Positions 53,632 to 64,000 of a stretch of DNA of 64,000 nucleotides are shown one piece after another. Position numbers and translations under genes: made by a program. Source of the stretch: Scleroderma bovista (lineage: Eukaryota > Basidiomycota > Agaricomycetes > Boletales > Sclerodermataceae); the NCBI GenBank assembly GCA_037178675.1, contig JAYMGJ010000267.1, forward strand, positions 1 through 64,000, in the 5' to 3' direction. Numbering within the stretch: the stretch's first letter is position 1; each line of letters starts with the position of its first letter. Below the pieces are notes generated by a model that made no database searches, had not been told where the DNA came from, and saw only the letters and a list, made by a program, of their open reading frames with translations.

Positions 53632-55644
53632 ATGCAGATACTTCGAATTTGTCGCTTGACGTTGAGCAAGACAGCTTCGAGCTGTTTCACACGTAGAGTA
53701 CACCTTCTGGGCGGACTATCAACTCCAAACCCACTGTCGTCAGTACCCGTGGTGAGTCCCAGTAGAAGCAGCTTTAACTCGCCCTCATATATCCAAGTTG
53801 TATAATAAAATACAACCCCTCGGTGGTGTCTACGTTCCTCCCACCCGACGACCTCTCAGCACTGCAGAAACAGTATCTCAACCTGTTCCATCCGACCAAT
53901 TTGGATTTGAACCTGAGCAGACTCCTACTCCTCCATCGAATGATATTCCGATCGTGAGTGCAAACGACAACAAAATATCCATACTCTGGAGCCCACAGAA
54001 CTGGTCACGTTTGTACGTCTTTTTATCGTCAGGTTCCGATAGGTTTCGTTTCCTTACTTGCTAGTCAATAGCCATCACATATGGCTGCGTGATCACTGTA
54101 GATGTCCGAGTTGTTTTCATCCAACTATGAAGCAGAGGCTTGTCAATACTTTCCAAGTGATGTCAGATTTATCGGCCTTCAAGTCCTTGTGCTCACACGG
54201 ATCATAGATCCCACCAGATATCAAACCTATCCATGTTCGTGGATCAACAGAAGGACTGGAGGTAGTTTGTGCGTACCTGGCAGCTTGCATCGCAACGCAG
54301 TATCAAAACTAATGTATGACTCAGGGCCAGCACCTTCGACAGAGCATCATTCATCGTTTTACCCCTGGTCGTGGTTAAGAGAACACACGTATGATCCACC
54401 GCAGCAAAAAGATTACCATGAAAACGAGTTCGTCTGTCCTCTATTACATTTGATGCTATTTTATGCTTCCGATTACCCAGGAAGGTACTTTGGGGTGCTA
54501 AGATCGCCAAATCACCGCCAGCCATTACATACGAAGAAGTGATGAATGACAGCGATACTGGTCTTTATAAGTGGCTGAGCGACATTGTGCATCTTATGTG
54601 CGACATAGCGCACACTTCACTGACACAATTTCAGGATCGTTTTGGGTTTTGTTTTGTTTCCGGGGTACCACCAACACCAGAGGCTACCGAAGGGCTTTGC
54701 GAACGCATCGGGTTCATCCGCGAGACACAATGTAAACGTCATGACTATCCTTAACGTTGCTCATCACTGAATTGTTTAAGATGGGAAGCTTTGGAAGTTC
54801 ACAGCTGACCTTTCCAAAGGCGACACTGCGTATACCACTATGGCACTCGATGCTCACACAGATAACGCTTACTTTGTTGGTGCTCTGGTCCTCTTCCTGG
54901 CACCTGAGCACTGACTATGTCTCGCAGACTGATCCCAGTGGGCTCCAACTCTTTCACCTGCTTTCACACATCGATGGTTCTGGCGGTGCAAGCCTCCTAG
55001 TAGACGGCTTCTATGTAGCCTCCCTCCTCAAGGAGCTTCATCCAGACCTGTACGGCATACTATCGCGTGTTCCAGTACCCGCGCATGCTGCAGGAGAGCC
55101 AACAGCGTTCTATCAACCCAGTCCCCCTTCTGGATATCCAACGCTTCAGCACGACATTCTCACTAAGGAGCTCACCCAAGTCAGATGGAATAACGATGAT
55201 CGGAGCGTGATGAGCCATCTGGGTCCAGAGCTAGTGGAAAAGTGGTATGTTGGGCGGATTGATTATTTAAGAGTGACAGCTGGCTGACAGTCCGTGGTGC
55301 AGGTACGATGCAATCAGGACATGGCACAAACTCCTCGTTAGCCCCGACTCCGAGTTCTGGGTGCAACTCACACCTGGTACCGTTCTCAGTAAGTAAGGCA
55401 GTTTTCCATCTTATAATGCGTATTCACATTCTGGTCGGTCGCAGCTGTTAACAACCACCGCATTCTACATGGCCGCTCTGCATTTGACGGCAAACGTCAA
55501 GTTTGTGGGGCGTATATCGGAATGGATGAATATCGTTCCAAGCTTACGGTCCTCCAGGAGAAGTTTGATCCTCGGTTCAAGGTTCTCGCAACACATGAAA
55601 CCCCGACGAAGGACGGCCGGAGTGCCTGGAATCCTATTCTTTAA
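53632..55644 (+). CDS. Trimethyllysine dioxygenase (carnitine biosynthesis)
   Basis: Multi-exon gene. The start at 53632 gives MQILRICRLTLSKTASSC, an Arg-rich mitochondrial-type presequence; exon 1 ends at 53751 and a 46-base intron leads to 53798. The core reads ILWSPQNWSR, then WLRDHCRCPSCFHP (N-terminal zinc site), KQRLVNTFQ, IPPDIKPIHVRG, FYPWSWLREHTYDPP, LWGAKIAKSP, DRFGFCFVSGVPPT, LDAHTDNAYFV (HxD iron ligands), SGGASLLVDGFYVA and NNHRILHGRSAF (distal His and the 2-oxoglutarate Arg), ending GRSAWNPIL at 55644. The enzyme hydroxylates N6-trimethyllysine with Fe(II) and 2-oxoglutarate, the first step of carnitine synthesis. All catalytic residues are present; no break seen. Confidence 0.88.
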
Positions 55645-57082
55645 AGTTTTTCTTGTCATGTCGTGTCTGCAGGTTGAATGGCCCTGAAAGTCGGACCGTC
55701 GCCCACCGTTTTGCAACGTATAATATGAAGGTGATCTCTTTTAACAATTCAACACGTATTGTAAATGCTTGGATATACACAGCGAAGTGATGATTGTATG
55801 TGTGTTGTACTACTTCCGACGCAGCTTCGCGTCGGGATTGCCATCTATGTAAGTTCGCTTTTGGTCTCCATCTCACTATGCCTATAATTATACGTTCATA
55901 GTTTTCAAGATTCCAAACATACATAGTCATTTTCATTGAGTCGGCCCGACCCAAGGTACTACGACCCACTTACATAGTAATCTGGGGCGGATCGGTGGAT
56001 TACTTCGAACAACCTCCGTCCCCACATACACCTGGCTTATCTCGCCTTCTGAATCCTTTTTTCTCCAAACCATCAGTCCAATTAACTGCACGCCCGCTCA
56101 AAACGAGATAGGCATATAATTGACGTTTAACGTGAAATTTGCATCGCACCCTGAATGGTTTTCAAAGACTAATACGGATATCAGGAGCAAAAAATACATC
56201 ATGGGTGGGTCTGGTTATGCAAGCCGCATGGAGACGATAACAACTTACACTGACATATGTCCTCGATTGAACATGTGGCATTTGACAACTTGCCGAAGCG
56301 GTGAAGTTCGTGCACACCCATCCAAGTTAGACTACCCACGTGTTCAATCACCATTTCTCAGAATGCAGTGCTGGGGGGCTCAATCTCAAGATTAGGTCTT
56401 ACTGGTATGTCATTCCTACTATAGTCCATCGCTAACACGAACTGGGTTCGTCAGTATCACGACATCGAGCGCTTGCCATCCTGTCATATTTTGATAAAGC
56501 TTGGATGCGATGCTGTTGGATAGGGCGCTGTCATGTCAAGAACCTGGCACACAATCCATTTCCACTCATAGGCAGTGCGTGTTTTCATCGCTCGTGATGA
56601 GTGACAATTTGTATTGGCGGATGCGGTGCTAAGGGTTCAATGCATCGGTACTAGTTCAGGGCTGGTTGAACGGTTACAACCACTGGCGTTCGCCAGATGT
56701 TGGCCAAACCTACGAAGGGATCGTTAAGGGGAGGCAGTGGTGCCCATCTCTCAGATCAAAACAGTAACAAAGACTTCATCGAGAAGAATATATATCAATA
56801 CACTGTGCTCAATAATTCTGTCATAACCGGTTTGACCAGACTCAATCCTTCCCTTGATTTTGGTTTCACGGGTACATTGCAGCTGAATTGTGTGTAAGTG
56901 TCCTATTGGCTGCTTGTGTTATGCATTCACAACCGTAAGTCATCTTCAACTCTTCCCCCCGTATATTATCACTTCAGCAATCATCTTACTTATTTTTACT
57001 AGTGACATCGCTACATGCTTTGAGGTAGCAAAATTTGGTGAGAATGCTCATCTAAGGTGACATTTGTCATATCGGCACTCAG
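55645..57082 (+). other. Upstream part of a duplicated DUF6533 locus
   Basis: From about 55960 the sequence parallels 62680-63910 (for example CTCGCCTTCTGAATCC / CTCGCCTCCTGAATCT and ACATATGTCC...CTCGATTGAACAT). It probably holds promoter and first exons of the DUF6533 gene, but I cannot fix them. Some open segments (56120-56395, 56697-56897) have no motif. Confidence 0.5.
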
Positions 57083-58715
57083 GATTTCGATTGCAGCAAT
57101 CCTCCTTTATGACTATATACTCACGTTTGGGCGAGAAGTTGAACTGTTCTGGAAACGGCCGCAACGAACTTGCTTCTTTGTGCTCTTCATCGCCTCTCGA
57201 TATCTCATGGTCTTAGGCATCATCCCAATGTTTTTATTTGCATTTCGGAATTTGCCCTACAAGGTATGTTGTGCCTGCCTCATTGATCTGTGGTTCAGTT
57301 AATCTTCCTGCTGATATATGACTGCTAGTGGTAAGCCCCTTCACAAGCCATGATATGCTATTATATTTTATTAACACTATAGCAGTTGCAGTGTCCTATT
57401 GACCTACTATGAGCTGCTTATATTTGTGTGCATGATAATTATAGAAGGTATGTACCAAATACTTTTCCCATACAACCAACAGCTGATAGCTGCCAAGTCC
57501 TCATGATCATACGTATCTATGCCATTTATCAGCATAGCTGGCCCATTCTGATAATTCTGATAATTCTTTTGCTTGTTGCAATTATTGTTGCCTGTGTATG
57601 TGACCCACTTGTTCATCACATCTACTGTGCTAATTGCAATCTAATGGGCAGTGGGGGACAGTATCTAGTCTATCCTTCTTTCCAACACAAGCACTATTGA
57701 GACATATGAGCATGACTGGCTCTATGACTTGTGTCTCTTATATCCATGTTCCATTCAAAGCGTAAGTCATGCTATATCATATCTATATTGCTCACATTGA
57801 AAACCTCATGAAAGTGCTATATGTATGTAATTTTGGAATGGAAAATTCAAATTATGCATTGACATCATTGATATCGGAATGTTGTTTGAATTCTAAGATC
57901 TGGGAATAGCATGGGCGGGTGCACTAATGTTTGACATTGTTGTTTTCACTCTCACCCTATGGAAATTTTGGTGTGTTAAAAAATCAGGGGGAGGAAACCT
58001 GCTGGATGTGTTCATGAGGGATGGCAAGTATTTTTCAGCACAGCTTTCCAATTGTACAACTAATAGATTTGTGCTTGCTTGGATGGAACCAGGTTGCATG
58101 TACTTTGGGTGAGTACAGGAATTATCCAAGCTCATATAGAGTGAATTATGATTACTAACAAATGGTTTATTGTTGTAGGATAATGTCAGCAGCTCATTTA
58201 GGTAATATCATTGTGTTTGTGGTGAGTTTTCCATATTACCTCTCTTCTGTGACACTCAACCTGACATTGGCAAAGATGGTTAAAGTGGGTAAAGAGATTC
58301 CATGGTCCTGAATGTATTCCCATTCCAGTGCTTTCATTGTTCCCACCATAGGATTCCTTACGTGGTGTCATTTCAGGATTAACAAATGTGTAAGTGATAT
58401 CTCATCAATGCATAATGTTAGTGTGCAAGACAGTTGTTGACTCCATTTCCATATTTCACCCTCGATGCTTCGTGTTATCTGCATGGCCATATCTACTATC
58501 ACTGACTCATCCCTGGCCCTTGGAAAACTTGCACTGGTGTTACTAGGCTGTCGGCAATCATGATTTGGAGACTTATGCTCAACCTCAGGGACTGCAACTC
58601 ACTGTCCACAACACCAGGAATGACATCATCTCAGTTGCTGTCACACGGGGACAAGGGTCTCGTGTTTGCTCATGAAGTGGATCACGATGAAAGTGCTAGT
58701 AGCCCAATAGTTTAG
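57083..58715 (+). CDS. DUF6533-type multi-span membrane protein
   Basis: Exons recognised: 57083-57263 (ISIAAILLYDYILTFGREVELFWKRP, FVLFIASRYLMVLGIIP), about 57385-57447, from 57483 (LMIIRIYAIYQHSWPILIIL), about 57895-58023 (GIAWAGALMFDIVVFTLTLWKF, VFMRDG), 58093-58108, about 58180-58220 (IMSAAHLGNIIVFV), about 58353-58390 (DSLRGVISGLTN) and about 58549-58715 (RLMLNLRD), ending at 58715. YDYxLTFxxEVExxWK marks the DUF6533 domain; the whole resembles the seven-span integral membrane proteins expanded in mushrooms, whose role is unknown. The intron after RDG (58024-58092) is GC-AG. The first exon is not identified. Expression and intactness are uncertain. Confidence 0.65.
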
Positions 58716-58898
58716 GCTCTGATTTGGTTTGCGGAGATGTTGATGGTGCAAGTATGTAAATGTACAAACTATTTAACTGCAGTGGCGAAGACGACATTTT
58801 TACATTGAAGCTATTTAATTTTGTGCGTATGCAGATAGTATTACATTGGTTTCATCCCTGGGACCCACATTTAAACGACCTCGGGTAAAGGCGGTCAA

Positions 58899-60855
58899 CA
58901 CTGTGGGAAGTAAATGCGCTGAAAATCAGTGCCAATGGCACTGATGTCGCCTCAATCAGTGCCACTGGCACTGATCTAGTGGGCACTTCTTTTCAGTGTC
59001 ATCCTCATGGCACTGATTTTCAGTACCACATTTTGTTCCGGCACTGATTTCCAGTACCTTGAGTTTTCCAGTACTGATATCTTAGAATACACACTTGCCA
59101 GTACACGCTGTACAATAATATAACACATTATGTATCTATGCGATTGGTGGCGTGTTGTTGATACAGGTAGTTTGTGTTTGTCATCCGGTGGGTGGTCGTT
59201 GTATCATTGATGGGAGGTCAATACTTCAGTCGTCTGGGAGGTGGGCGCTGTCATCATCGTCATCTGGGTGGTGGTGGTGGTGGTCACGTCATCGCCGTCA
59301 TCTAGGTGGTGGTTGCCATCGTTGTCGCTGTCATATGTATTCATATTGTGGTACCCGCAAATCGAAGCATTGGGGTCCAGGAATTGAAAGGTCTCTGGAT
59401 GAGTCGAGTGCGCAGGTGAGCATTAAGGTCTCTCAGTTGCCCTTGGCATTGCACTGCAGCAGTTGTAAGTGTTTGTGAGTTGCCTTAGTGTGGCCTGGGA
59501 AAGTGACTTAGGTCACATGATAATTTATCAGCATGTCGAATTTCAAGCTCCACCTGATTACATCTTTTCCTCGTACCACAACCATGTCCTGAAACACCCC
59601 ACCGGCCGTATTCTACAACAATTAATTGTGTTGTTTGGTAATTATTTCCATGTCACGGATGAGTATGTAGCTAACTTCCAGTTTCTGACCCAGTATTAGC
59701 CTGATAAGTGCGTTGCTAGTACTGCTTACCTAATATCTGAACCACGCCAATCTAGTCCCGTTCCTGTCCTCAAACAACAACACTGATTCGGACACCACTG
59801 GGGTGCAAGTACATTTCAGCTATCTGTCTTTACTATCACTAAGCTATGTTCCTTTCCAGCACGTAAGCCAATTGTATCCAGTTGTGGTGTGCTGCATGTC
59901 CAATAATCATGCCTGGGGGATGAATCTGAGTTAATGGTATTGTGATGGTGCCTGCGGGAGGTGGAAGTCGTGGTAGGTCGGTGTGTTCACCTTGGCATCC
60001 ATACTTGCCCACTTAGTGATCTGCATGCTGACGTGCACCCATACCCGCCAATGACCCACACCCATGGACGCAGGAGGCATGGTGTTCCCGCGGGTGTATG
60101 GGTCATAGTAACCCTCAACAGGTTAACCCATGCGTTGACCACTGCACTGTGGCGACGACGATGACCAATCAGTAAGTACATTTTTATTATGTTTCACTAA
60201 CTAGTACCTTCCTGCCGCCCTCCCTGTGCCTGCAAAGGGCATCAATGAAAGAACATAACTGGCCAGTGGCGAGTGCCAACACTGCTACCACCACGACCTG
60301 GCGAGCCGACGGTACGACAATGGTGACCATGATGAGGCATGACAATCATGGCAACAACCACAATGATGACGAGAGACCACGACCACGGTGACAGCAACGA
60401 TGAGGCGCAACTGCTCTACACTGGACAGTGACGATGGACGAGGGCAAAGGACAACAAATGTCCATGGTGGGCTGGTGGCTGTTCTGATCAAGGAAGATAA
60501 TGCGATGCGGGCGAGGACATGTGTGGGTGACTAGCGCTGTTACGACTGGGATGCACAGGTACTATCTCTCGGAGAGACTACTATGTGTACCCCTAGACCA
60601 CATGAATACAGTAGCTATTTGACTGAAATCAGTGCTGTCGTCGATGAAAATCAGTGTCAAAATCAGTGCCTATGTCGATGGAAATCAGTACCATATGTAC
60701 TAGATATCAGTGCTAATGGCACTGAATTTTAGTAGCAAAAATTTACTATATGTTGGCACTGATATCCAGTGCATATGGCACTGATATCTAGCACTTCTGG
60801 CACTGATTTTCAGTACATCTGACACTGATTTTCAGCGCCTTTACTTCCCACAGTG
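58899..60855. mobile_element. Non-autonomous CACTA-like element (1957 bp)
   Basis: Both ends read CACTGTGGGAAGTAAA, with inverted similarity extending to about 33 bases (one difference, T/G). TCAA flanks both sides (58895-58898 and 60856-60859). Both subterminal regions (58915-59060 and 60620-60840) are dense in ATCAGTGCC and its complement GGCACTGAT, the clustered short-motif arrangement of CACTA/EnSpm elements. No transposase is encoded; the internal ORFs are short and repetitive (a GGT/GTC-rich stretch near 59260). Confidence 0.85.
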
Positions 60856-62600
60856 TCAATGAGGCGGCAGAGTGAATTTTGAAACATTTTCCTGTAAACC
60901 GTCCAGCGACAAGAATCACAGATCATCCATACTTGGTCCTTTGGCCAAGGCCCGAAGTAATCAGTAAAAGTTAAAAGGTTCTTTACGGGCAACATACTTC
61001 TAAGGACTAACAGGGTGGAACTGGACAAGGTATTGCTGATCAATCAATCATCAAGAGATATTGGGATCACACTCTCACTTGGTCCCATGTGCAGCAGCAG
61101 TACGATAGAGTCAGCGGTGGAAACTTCATGCTTTTGCGACAGTGTTACCTGATCAAATCTGATAACGTTGACATACTCGGAGTGCTAAGGTGGAGGTAGA
61201 CGTATGTCAGCCTTCAGGTGACTACCGTCGAGGCAAAGTCAGTTATGGAAACATCACCTCGAGTCCCATCCAACACATATACACATTAGGTAGCATAGTG
61301 GCTACTGAAGTTCTGTTCGAATTCGTGTGCGTCCCTTTCCTCACCTCCATAGTCTTTGGCCGTGGTGGACCCAGTGATTGCCCATGTCTTGGTCATGACA
61401 TGGTGCTCCATAGCTCAGAACCGTAAGGCTGCGGAGTACCACCACCTTGCCCTCCGGCATTATACTCTTCATACCTGGAACTACAGCCACCGTTGTTGGA
61501 GTAAGTACAAGGCTCAGAGTTATTGTGGTGCAAAGCAGCACCCGGGCCCAACAGGAACCCACCTAACGAGATGCTTGCATCACCTAAGGCATCCGAGTAC
61601 TGGGAAGTCCTGCCACAAGACTCGTCTCCGCCCCCATGGGGAGTATGTGACCAGCACTGTTTTTCGGTGCGTAGGTGTCTGGTTCAGGCATTTGATGGTA
61701 GCCAGACCCTTTTCCGCCCGAGTATGTAGTCAGCACGGCGGCAAGTACCTTCATGAAATCAGGGCGCCCGATCGGCTCTTGGCACTGTATGCCAGCCCTG
61801 GAACCCAGACACTCATCATTATTGTCCCCACCACGTTGCTGGCCTCCGTAGTTCTGGGAAGCCACTCTTAACCCCGTACTCGAACCCTGGTGCGTTATAG
61901 CCAGCGCTGTGTCTAAATATTCATCACCATCTCTGTGACGGGGGCCTCCGTATGATGGGTCGTAACCAGAACCGCTCCTGGATCCGCACTCGGACTTTGA
62001 TGGGCCCTGTACTTAGCTCGAATCTTGCCCGCCATAACTTTGGTCTACTGAGACTTGCTGGTGCTGTACCCACCACCACCGGGAGCAGTAGAACCGGCAC
62101 TGCACTCAGGCTCATGAGACCTTTTGCCGCATCATCACCACCACCTCGTTGTATCCGGGACGACCATACCCTTCGGCGCCAACTGGGAGCTTGTCCAGTG
62201 GATAACGATGTCGAGAATCCGCCAGCAGGTGCGTGGGTTTCAGTGCCACGGTACCCATCCCCATATTCTGGTGTGCCAAAGGTCTGACCACCACCGCAGC
62301 GGCCAGGAGAATGCGCAGACGAGGACCACCTGTCGAACCATGGGTTGTCACTCTCCTGTAGCTTTTCGTGGCCCATCCTTGGTTCGAATCACTCTCATTC
62401 TCTCCACTACTGGCGAGAGACAACTGTAGTCAGGCAATCAATCCATTTCCCTGGAGATTATTCAATAGATCACTACTCACCATTTCTCTGAGATGCATCG
62501 CGGTTAATCCTAGCTAAAGTGCAGTACCTGTACTGAAATCAAGCGGTTTGTGTTTCCCGAGTTGGAAAGTGGTTCGGGCTTTTGGCGACCCTCACCCGGG
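60856..62600. other. No assigned gene; possible Gly/Tyr-rich relic on minus strand
   Basis: Minus-strand frames between about 62400 and 61580 read GYDPSYGGPRHRDGDEY, QNYGGQQRGGDNNDECLG and similar, with frame changes. They look like the decayed remains of a repetitive Gly/Tyr/Asp-rich protein. No family can be named. The rest shows nothing I can support. Confidence 0.3.
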
Positions 62601-62679
62601 CTGACGGGCCGCGACTATGATAGGAAATTCACTTCTGGTCTCCTTGAAAGGACCGGATCGCAGGCTATGCTTTGCGTTT

Positions 62680-64000
62680 AGTTTTCCAACATGCATAATT
62701 GGGCCTAAGACAAGGTACCACGTACATAACTCTGAACTCAGGGCGGATCTGTGGATTACTTCGAACCACCTATGATGCGTCGACGACCCCAACTTATACT
62801 CCTGGCTAATCTCGCCTCCTGAATCTCTTTTTTCTCCCAACCTCCCATCACTCCAGTTACTTAAATCGACACCTAACATGAAACTTGCTTCGCACCCTGA
62901 AGGATTTTCAAGGACTCGCACGCCTGGCCAATGCAGATATCAGGAACAAAAAAAATACATCATGGGTGAGTCCCGTTTTGAAAAACGCATCAGAGACGAT
63001 AACAAACACTGACATATGCATATGTCCCTCGATTGAACATCTGACATCTGACAACTTTCCAAAGTGGTGTTCGTGCGCACCCAAGTTAGATTACCCATGT
63101 GCCCAATCTCAAGGCTGTCCTACTACTATACTGGTATGTCATTCCTACCATAGTCCATCGCCCTAACACGAGTTGCAATTGGGCTGGGTTCGTCAGTGTC
63201 ACAACATCGAGCGTTTGTCATGCTGCCATATCATTTTGATATTGGAAAGCTGGAGGCGATGCTCTTGGATACTAAGACGCTGTCATGGCAAGAACCTAGC
63301 ACACACTCCACTTCCACTTGTAGGAAGTCACGGTGTGCTTTTATCGCTGATATGAGTGACAGTCTATATCAGAGGATGCGGTGCTAAGGGTACTACTAGT
63401 TCAGGACTGGCTGAACGGTCACAACCTCTGGCGTCCACCTGAACTTGATGCACCCCACTAAGTGGCAATGCACTTCCCTCTTGCTCTCTGGCCTAATACT
63501 TTATCCATCATCATTCCTCAGCCAGACAGGTGTCCTGATGGTCGTGATTGCCGATATTCCCAGTACTGGCCAAGCCTACAAAGGCATCATTAAGGGGGCA
63601 GACAGTGTGCATTAAAGCAGTGAAGTCTTCATTGAGAGGACTATAAATCAACACATGATGCTCAATAGCTCTGTCGTCATTGGTCTGACCTGACTTCATC
63701 TCCCTTGATTTCGACCTCACTGGGTGCTTCTCAGCTGAACTGTATGCTGATATCTATGTCATGCGTCCACAATTGCAAGTATCCTTCGCGTCTTACATAT
63801 TATCGCTTCAGCAATCTCACTCTTACCAGAGATATTTCTAAATGTCTTAGTGTCGCAGGTTTCAGTAAGATTCCCTTTTTAAGATAGCATCCTCGTGTTT
63901 TAACCCTCAGGATTTCAATCATAGCAATCCTATATTACGACTATATGCTCACATTTGGAGGGGAAATCGAACGGTTCTGGAAATGGCCGCGACGATCTTG
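62680..64000 (+). repeat. Second copy of the DUF6533 locus (direct repeat)
   Basis: A diverged direct repeat of about 55960-57175, in the same order, reaching the window edge. Shared landmarks: TGGATTACTTCGAAC, CATGGTATCAGG-like segments around the leader, ACATCGAGCG, and the DUF6533 exon. It shows a tandem duplication later separated by other sequence, including the CACTA-like element. Confidence 0.75.
63911..64000 (+). CDS. DUF6533-type membrane protein, second copy, 3' cut by window
   Basis: After an AG acceptor at 63909-63910 the sequence reads ISIIAILYYDYMLTFGGEIERFWKWP, the same exon as 57083-57263 with conservative changes. It runs off the window. The upstream exon is not resolved. 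Confidence 0.6.

Noticed and set aside
53798..53800. TTG at 53798 as the start of the trimethyllysine dioxygenase
   Set aside because: An upstream ATG at 53632 gives a convincing mitochondrial presequence and joins in phase through a 46-base intron.
61356..61871. 171-codon plus-strand ORF
   Set aside because: No motif, unusual His/Arg/Ser composition, and it lies opposite frames that look like a Gly/Tyr-rich relic.

Overview
The window looks like transposon-rich genomic DNA of a mushroom-forming basidiomycete (Agaricomycetes). Genes carry short GT-AG introns of about 46-80 bases (two are GC-AG), one with a perfect TACTAAC branch site. The families present (DUF6532, DUF6533, Plavaka-type transposases, a LINE and two Ty1/copia elements) are typical of that class. 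Only a minority of the 64 kb is ordinary host sequence. All family names come from reading motifs; nothing was searched.

Layout. 1-0.9 kb: a membrane SH3-domain gene. 1.4-12 kb: two paralogous secreted-type genes (1446-3335 and 9993-11963, both minus) flanking a decayed LINE (about 3600-9640, minus). 12.3-20.3 kb: a DUF6532-like gene whose intron holds a complete 6.55 kb Plavaka-type transposon (P3, 13378-19932). 20.3-22.85 kb: a near-perfect 2.5 kb palindrome. 22.85-41.3 kb: a copia element (copia-1) split inside its gag-pol frame by a 14.6 kb Plavaka-type transposon (P2, 24208-38849), itself split inside its DUF6532 gene by another (P1, 25926-34668). 41.3-49.86 kb: a younger copia element (copia-2) with a truncated 5' LTR and a long extra coding region before gag. 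49.86-50.88 kb: an inverted, diverged copy of the P2 left end. 51.4 kb: a solo LTR of the copia-1 family. 52-55.6 kb: a clean host island with a Bsd2-type gene and a trimethyllysine dioxygenase gene, head to head. 55.9-64 kb: two copies of a DUF6533 membrane-protein locus, separated by a 1.96 kb non-autonomous CACTA-like element.

The most interesting pattern is a repeated module. All three Plavaka-type elements pair a plus-strand DDE-type transposase with a divergently transcribed minus-strand partner of the DUF6532 type, inside termini that start CAG and are flanked by AT. Removing each element together with one AT gives a coherent host sequence in all three cases (a gag-pol frame, a partner-gene frame and a 56-base intron). 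The boundaries are therefore well supported, and they reveal a four-layer nest: copia-1, then P2, then P1, then an LTR-like insert.

The clear premature stops in reading frames that are otherwise continuous are all TGA, several where the family has arginine. This fits loss of CGA codons by deamination of methylated CpG in silenced elements.
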